From assembly GCA_027924585.1 (NCBI GenBank), contig BSBM01000190.1, positions 4,164,501-4,228,500 on the forward strand: a stretch of DNA of 64,000 bases, in the 5' to 3' direction. Each line of letters starts with the position of its first letter. Position 1 is the first letter of the stretch. This document shows positions 57,842 to 64,000 of the stretch, piece by piece. The translations under genes and the position numbers were made by a program. A model generated the notes under the pieces. The model was not told the origin of the DNA. It searched no databases and saw only the letters and a list, made by a program, of their open reading frames with translations. Source of the stretch: Larix kaempferi (taxonomy: Eukaryota; Streptophyta; Pinopsida; Pinales; Pinaceae).

Positions 57842-59513
57842 TGGAGTTCCTTCTCATGTTTTTTTGTTTTAGTATTTCTTCTTATTCTTGGATATCTTTG
57901 AATAATTCTTGTGAGGACTTATTTTCTTCAAGATCCATGGCTATTAGAAATTTTTCATGGTATTGATGCTATATATAATTCGCACATCGTATCAAAGCCA
58001 TATAATTCTCTTATTGAGTCCATCACCAGTGGTTTCCTTACTTTTTTCCATTTCCCTATTCACAATTAACTTGGGCTAGAGATCCTCTCTAAGTTCAAGA
58101 AAAGCACTTCCACACATATCATGGAACAAATCAATGAATGATTCCATCAATGCAAATTGTTGAAAGTTAAAATAAAACCTAGATTCTTGTTGGATTGGTT
58201 CATCAAATCACTTCTCCTGATGATCGTCAATGATGTCACAACCACCATGTAAGAGAATGAATATGCTCGGCCATATTGGAAGATCAATAGTTTGATTCAA
58301 TTTACACTCGACCTAAGTATTTATACATAATCATCCTTGATGCCACTCAATTTCGGTCTCTTTAGCAAAACAACCCCAATACTTATCACCCTAATAATGA
58401 TATTGTTAAGTCCATTAACCTCCATGGGACTCAACCAAATCCATATGGTTCCTTCCCACCAAATAATCCTAATGGAAGTCCTCCTCCCCCTTCAGAATTT
58501 ATATTTCTATAGAGTGGACCTAACTTGCATTATGGAGAACCTACTTATGGATCATACAATCCCAGCTTTCCCAATATGACTATGCATAAATTTACCTCAC
58601 TCTTTTCTACTGATTTACATAATTTAGCTTGTAGTACAATAATTTCCCAAGAAACACCTCTACTTCATATAGGTCCCAAACCCATATTCAGATGCTCCCC
58701 TCTCAAAGCATATATCCATTTCCTAGTCCCCTGCTAGCTATATTAGATAGTTTCAACATTGCAACTCATGGAGGGGTTATTTTTGTTCAACTTTATCCAG
58801 TTCAACAATTTCAAGACTTTGAATAATTGAATGCAAAAAAAAAAAAAAATCATCAAAATCAAATAAATAATAAAGGAAAGAATGAACAACAAACCAGCCT
58901 CAAGGGTAGGGGAGAAAACCCCCTAGCTAACCAAATCATAATGGTGGAAATCAAAACAAAAAGAATGGAAATAACAAGCGACTTAATCAAGGAAAATATA
59001 ATAATATTATAATTAATTTTCCTTGTGTTATCTATAGTGACGATGGCCATTACACTCACCTTCTCCCTAAAATTATTGATTTTAAGTGCATACTTGAAGC
59101 ACAAGCTCAAACTATTAGAAATACTCCCTAAATAAATAACATGGATCAACCACAAAAATCAATATTACAAAATTCCTTCCCTCAACAAGGGGCCATATCT
59201 CACTGACAAGATGTTTCAAAACTCCACATTTCCACCATCGTTTGGGAGTCTTCCTACCAAACGAACCACATGAATTTCATAGAGATTCATCTTCAAACAT
59301 GAAACTAAGCATTTGGTGTGACATAATATAATCCCACATAGTTAGAGGATTATGTAACTTACACCATTAGGTTTCTTCATATTACAGGCCCTAGTCGTGA
59401 CCCTATCATAAGGTACCAAATTATCCTCTATGAAATATTTCTCAGAACCCTCATGTGATATTTATACACAATTACAACATCATCGATGATTTGGATTGAT
59501 CCCTACTGTCATG
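57842..59513 (+). repeat. Second copy of the 1-1670 retroelement fragment
   Basis: Same orientation as 1-1670 and collinear with it over about 1.67 kb. By eye roughly 90% identical, with single-base indels. The knuckle FPCVIYSDDGHYTH is readable at about 59020-59065 with the same Cys-to-Tyr change, so that change predates the duplication. It ends at 59513, where a minus-strand copia LTR is inserted; copy 1 continues at the matching point (1671). Confidence 0.88.
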
Positions 59514-60155
59514 TGTTAGTTTTTCATAATTGTCAATATGATCTAGGATCTTAATTGATAGAATAACATGTACAGGATATCTACAGCATATCAATCATGG
59601 ACACAATAATGCAATCACAAAAGATACACAGAGTTTCATCGGGGAAAACCAAGAAGGTGAAAAAACCTGCAACTTTCTCAGAGATAGATAGAGCAATGAT
59701 ACAACCCAAGTACAAGAGATAGTCCTCCTAGGAGCAACTTCTCCTCCTCCACTAGTGCGCCACTCTATAATGAGAGTATGAGTGAGAAAGTGAATGATAA
59801 AATAAAGTTCCTCCCGCACTCTATTTATACTTGACTTGACTTTCCTAATGACCTTTACTAGGTTGGCCTTAACTTAACCACATAACATAATACTGACAGG
59901 GCCGACCCCCAATAGGGTGGTCTAATAACCCTTTGACCCACATGACTTATACAGGGCCGACCGCACCAAGGTGTTCTAATAACCCAACAAGTATAAGTTA
60001 CGACACTGACAATATAAATGACAACACTTCCGTATAGAGGAATAAAAACATCTCTATAGGAATACAAACACTTCCGTATAGAGGAATAATAACGTCTCTA
60101 TAGGAATACAATATACATATAGGAAATACATTCCAGATTTACAAATACATCAACA
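59514..60155 (-). repeat. 3' LTR of copia-2
   Basis: Minus-strand start TGTTGATGTATTTG (60155) and end AAAAACTAACA (59514). Related to the copia-1 LTR over its length. It has an internal ~50-bp duplication (ATTCCTATAGAGANGT...CTCTATACGGAAGTG twice, 60030-60115) and a second one around the GGTCGGCC strings (59895-59975). TATAAATAG on the minus strand at 59822-59830. The tract AAGAGGGAG adjoins it at 60156-60164. Confidence 0.9.
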
Positions 60156-60164
60156 CTCCCTCTT

Positions 60165-61063
60165 AACCAGGAAGGTATTTCTTGACACATGTCTTCTAGC
60201 ACAAGTCTTCTTCTCTGGATCATCGTCAATGATAATCGTCATCGAATCATCGTCATCATCACTGATCATTGTCATCGTCACTGCTGCTACTATCTCAATC
60301 AATATCTCATCTACTCATCATAGGAAGTTCTATAGAGCCAGTCCTTTTTCATACTAGATGTAGGCCCACCACCTGCAAGTCTTCATCATCACTGGCCATA
60401 CTGTGGAATTCTAAAGACTTATTACATGCGTCAACAAAACCTCACAAGAGCATCCCAGGACTGATTACGAGCACACAACTTCAACCTATCGGATCTCCCA
60501 AGACATTTTACATACCACTGCACAACGTGTCCATGGCCACGGAGTATCATCCTGATACTCATGATCATACTGATCATGTCATCCCAGCGAGCAAGCCATC
60601 AAGTAGGTACACCTGAGGACTGATTACACTGCCTCTGCAAAACCTGCAAGAGCATATCAGGACTGATTACATGCCTCTGCAAAAACCCTGTGAACCCTAC
60701 TGTCACATTATTGTCTTCAGATCATCGTCATTGTGCACGAAGCACAACCCAGATGCACATCACACAACACTTACACTCACCGGCATGGGAAGACACACCT
60801 CAACCATCCGTGAAATGATCAACCCTTATATCTACACCATGGGAAGACACACCTCAACCATGCGAGAATGGCACCACACTTATATCCATAGCCATGGGAA
60901 GACACACCTCAACCATGTGAGGAATGGCACAAAACTTATATCACAACCATGGGAAGACACACCTCAACCATGCTGAAATGGCCCAGCACTTATATCCTAG
61001 ACATGGGAAGACACACCTCAACCATGCTCAAATGGCCCATGTGCATCTATGTCTCTAGACTCA
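60165..61063 (-). repeat. 3' untranslated region and minisatellite of copia-2
   Basis: Five units of about 54-56 bp with CATGGGAAGACACACCTCAACCATG (plus strand) begin near 60784, 60840, 60892, 60947 and 61003. They are homologous to the copia-1 array at 16875-17255. Between 60165 and 60780 lie GATGAT-type runs and a CCTGCAAGAGCAT/GACTGATTACA repeat (60440-60690) also seen in copia-1 at 17370-17460. Confidence 0.82.
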
Positions 61064-61753
61064 TCACTTCCCCTTGGAAGGAATCTCGATCTGAAGTACA
61101 CCAAGTCTCCCTCTGAAGTATTCAAACTTCACTCTGGAAAGTAGCTTGGTCAACACATCGGCTATCTGCTCATCTGTCGCAACATACAGGAGCTTCACTG
61201 CTCCTCTCTGCACCATATCCTTGATACAGTGATACTTGATCTCAATGTGCTTTGACTTGTCATGGAACACTGGATTCTCTGACAACTTCACAAAACTCTG
61301 GTTGTCACAATATATACAAGTAGCACTCAGCTAGAGATCAAACAAATCAGACAGTAGTTTCCTAAGCCATACTATCTCACAACTAGACGAACAAGTTGCG
61401 ATATACTCTGCTTTGGCTGTACTCAGTGCCACATAGGACTGCTTCCTGCTAAACCAAGAGATCATACTGGATCTCATACTTAAGCAGCACCCCAAAGTGC
61501 TCTTCCGATCAATGGCACTGCCTGCCCAATCTGAATCAACATAACCCTCCAGGTTAAACATTTGATTCGCCTCATACTTGAGCCCATATTCAATTGTACC
61601 CTTCACGTACCTTAGAATATGCTTTGCAACTATCATGTGAACATGTCTTAGATATGTCAAGTACTGACTCAAGGTGTTCACCGCAAAGCAGATGTCTGGT
61701 CTCATATTTGTCAGGTACATCAAGGACCCAATTATCTGACGATACATCATCAC
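61064..61753 (-). pseudogene. Copia-2 RT end and RNase H
   Basis: Minus strand, nearly intact: YRQIIGSLMYLTNMRPDICF (61744 down), GYVDSDWAGSAIDRKSTLGC, WFSRKQSYVALSTAKAEYIA and CEIVWLRKLLSDLFDL, a stop at 61331-61333 (TAG for Gln or similar), then NQSFVKLSENPVFHDKSKHI, VATDEQIADVLTKLLSRVKF and EIPSKGK-stop at 61064. The first RNase H Asp (YVDSD) and the Glu of AKAEY are present. Better preserved than the copia-1 copy: no frameshift here, only one stop. The catalytic YVDD block of RT is missing upstream. Confidence 0.92.
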
Positions 61754-62276
61754 ATGATCATCCTGATCATCATCATAGCATCATCTTGATGCATATCATC
61801 TGGAGCAACATCCTAAAGCTCATCATCCATGATCATCCTAATCATACAATGCATCCACTTGATGCATACCAAGTATCTACCTAATGTATATCATGATACA
61901 CGGTCTACTTGATCATACAATGTATCCACCTGACACATATTACCATACATGATCTACCTAATCATACAATGTATCCAACATGATGCATATACATATACAT
62001 GATCCAAGTGATCATAACAAGCATCCAACATGATGCATATACATATACATGATCCAACTGATCATAACAAGCATCCAACATGATGCATATACATATACAT
62101 GATCCAACTGATCATAACAGGAATCCCACATGATGCATATACAGAGCAGTAACTGGAGCATCATTCTGATGCTCATCATCCAACACTTACATCCACAGCC
62201 ATGGGAAGGATCCTCCTCTCACCATGCTTGGAATGGCTCCAACAAATGTGTCCATCACTTCTTACTCAAAGTGTCA
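61754..62276 (-). repeat. Tandem-repeat block replacing the RT core of copia-2
   Basis: About 520 bp where copia-1 has roughly 540 bp of RT core. It includes three to four ~54-bp units with CATACATGATCCAACTGATCATAACA (61955-62150), CATGATCATCC-type repeats at 61750-61860, and at 62200-62245 CATGGGAAGGATCCTCCTCTCACCATGC, which resembles the 3' untranslated minisatellite of the same family. No reading frame. Confidence 0.8.
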
Positions 62277-62591
62277 TCAATTTGAAGAACACCAAGCAAG
62301 AAAGTTGTCCTGACATCCATCTGGTGTATCTTCCATTTCATCACTTGCTTTGTATTTCTCTATGTTGCCTTCTACAACATGCTTGATCTTATAGATCCAC
62401 ATGGAAGTCACAACAGACTTCCTTTCAGGTCTTGGGACCACATCCCAAACATCATTCTTCATGATCGACGGATCATGTCATTCTTCCCGGATCTTGGGAA
62501 CTTCAATATATTCAATATCTTCAATAGATAACTTTGTTGCTGGAACAAATGTTGTAGTCCTTCTTTTGTAGGTGCTCGTATACGATCTTTC
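62277..62591 (-). pseudogene. Copia-2 RT N-terminal fragment with internal deletion
   Basis: Minus-strand reading SIEDIEYIEVPKIREE-like then MKNDVWDVVPRPERKSVVTS and MWIYKIKHVVEGNIEKYKAS (62462 down). After KYKAS it jumps to sequence equal to the copia-1 VMKWKVHQMDVKTTFL region in another frame, so about 115 bp (ARGFSQKEG...LALVA) are deleted. Unlike copia-1 the Trp codon of SMWIYKIKH is intact (copia-1 has TAG). Confidence 0.85.
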
Positions 62592-63009
62592 CTACAAAAG
62601 AAGTTAAATTGCATGATTAGAAACTTCTCATAGTTTTCAAAACAAATTCTTACACATAAAGAAATATGTCATACAGTCATGCAATTATTTTTGCCAATGC
62701 TTCAATACAACATTTATCCATATCCCATAAAATTCTAGATGCCTTCCAATCTCTACCGGAACATTGTTAAGAGTTTGCACTACTCCCAACATGTCAGCAA
62801 AGAGGTTTCATTCTAGATAAGTAGCAATGGAATGTTATACAGTTCCATAGGCCACTTACCCATCCCATGCATATTAGTAGTATACTGTTCATTAATGCAA
62901 TTATTCTAATATGCATAATACACACCCTCAGTCTATGAACATAAGCATATACATCATTGAACAATATTATTTAAACAAACACATATGCAAGAAATGAAAA
63001 TTCAAATAC
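62592..63009 (-). other. Intron-like block of copia-2
   Basis: 418 bp, homologous throughout to 14831-15249 of copia-1. On the minus strand it starts ATAA|GTATTTGAATTT and ends CTTTTGTAG|GAAAG. No frame is kept open, while the length and both borders are. Confidence 0.5.
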
Positions 63010-64000
63010 TTATATTTGTTTGGTTTGTAGGTTGGACTTCCTCTCAATATTTGCTTCCTTGTAGGAACTACTAGAGTGTGCTCCCTCTTGATCTTTGCTT
63101 CCTGGATTACCTATCTTTGCACTTATATCCATCCTCGATTACTATGCATACTTACTAGTATCATCATTGTGTTACCCTCGAGATCTCATACATACATTCA
63201 TTAGTATAATCTTAATACTATCAAAAACATTATGATTCTAAGTAATCTTAAACATGTATGGTCAAGATCATTTCATATACAGATAATAAACATTAGTATT
63301 CAAGGTTTCAAGGAATACTTCTTTTACTCGTGCATATTCTTTATTTGACCAAAAGACTTGTCTGGTTAGTCATATCATAAATCAATGTAAGAGACATAAT
63401 ATGCATAAACCCTTGATTACTTACATTTCTAACTTCATGAATAATCATTATCAACCATGCCATGTAAACTTATATAAGAGATCCTAACACAAGGTAGGAT
63501 TCTAACTTGATATAGGAAAAACATACTTGGATTAGCATGCTATCTAGTAATGTCTAACATACCCGCATAATGTCTTCTTGTTCTCTTCAATGACTTGTGC
63601 TAATAACCTACATATCTCATAGGTTAACCATTATAGAACCAAGTTATACATACCTCGTCAGTAGATCTTCTATGTGATCCATGATAATGGATGAATCTTT
63701 GTCTTCATGTATCCATGGTCATATGTTCTTGAACTAGAACATGATTTGTCTTTCTTAATGTACCTTTCATGTTAGCAGACAACATAACCCTCATACAACA
63801 CCACAACGCATTTGTACAATCATAAGTGTCAAAACCCTAGTCAATGAATATCTTCTATCATGCATTCATAATTTTATTAAGGTGATACGACAAGTCAAAA
63901 AATTAATCAAGATTGTACTAACCGTAATAATATGAAGACAAACATATCGTAAACTTAATCATGAATAGATTTTGAAATATACCTGTAAGTCATACCTGCC
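63010..64000 (-). other. Unassigned upstream part of copia-2
   Basis: Minus-strand positions 63140-63010 contain GCAAATATTGAGAGGAAG, shared with copia-1 near 14785, and a second similar phrase (AGCAAAGATCAAGAGGGAG). From 63140 to 64000 the DNA is AT-rich with no integrase motif or open frame. It may be a further non-coding insert or an unrelated insertion. Confidence 0.4.

Larger units (their letters stand above)
59514..64000 (-). mobile_element. Second copia-1 family member (copia-2), running off the window
   Basis: Minus strand. 3' LTR 59514-60155, purine tract, 3' minisatellite, RNase H, a deleted and filled RT, an intron-like block, then unassigned sequence to the window end. Domains, repeats and intron-like block match copia-1. 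It is inserted in the second copy of the 1-1670 fragment; TCATG precedes the LTR at 59509-59513, and the matching duplication would lie outside the window. Confidence 0.88.

Noticed and set aside
61955-62150. Regularly spaced repeats as a CRISPR-like array
   Set aside because: The whole ~54-bp unit is repeated, spacers included, so it is a minisatellite. The context is a plant retrotransposon.
1-64000. Host protein genes, tRNA or rRNA genes
   Set aside because: I looked on both strands and saw no exon-like series, no tRNA-like cloverleaf strings and no rRNA sequence. Every readable protein segment belongs to a retroelement.

Overview
This window is repetitive nuclear DNA from a plant, almost certainly a seed plant with a large, transposon-rich genome. 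The evidence is wall-to-wall LTR retrotransposons of plant type: Ty1/copia with a tRNA-iMet primer site, and Ty3/gypsy with a Tat-type archaeal-like RNase H. They are nested in one another and broken mainly by C-to-T type stop codons. A gymnosperm is plausible from the overall style, but nothing here proves it. I found no host gene, rRNA, tRNA, CRISPR array or bacterial feature.

Layout. 1-2268 is a decayed retroelement with one gag zinc knuckle; its first ~1670 bp recur at about 57842-59513. 2269-18321 is a copia element (copia-1) split by a 9.5 kb minus-strand non-autonomous LTR element (4452-13921) flanked by the target duplication GACTA. 18322-20400 is decayed gag-like sequence with three zinc-knuckle remnants. 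20705-22448 holds two partial copies of a further copia LTR/gag segment. 22449-22650 is unexplained.

22651-56759 is a three-level Ty3/gypsy nest. Element A (22651-26998, resuming at 55478-56759) is interrupted by element B (26999-55472, direct repeat GTAAG on both sides). B is interrupted inside gag by element C (30262-45171, target duplication AGAAA). By eye C's LTRs differ by about 2.5%, B's by about 10% in the part compared, and copia-1's by about 11% against roughly 6% for its guest, so every host looks older than its guest. Removing C from B, or the non-autonomous element from copia-1, restores the interrupted reading frame.

56757-57560 is a minus-strand copia gag/protease fragment. 59514-64000 is a second member of the copia-1 family on the minus strand, running off the window.

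How the parts work together. Each autonomous element encodes capsid/nucleocapsid (gag), protease, reverse transcriptase, RNase H and integrase; its LTRs carry the promoter and ends, and the PBS and PPT prime DNA synthesis. Unusual parts are: a second capsid-like domain between protease and RT in A and B; five zinc knuckles in B; a large extra ORF after pol in B; an antisense ORF and a second RNase H in C; a nonapeptide repeat in C gag; and a GT...AG intron-like block between integrase and RT conserved in both copia copies. All coding regions carry stops or frameshifts, so no copy looks autonomous now.
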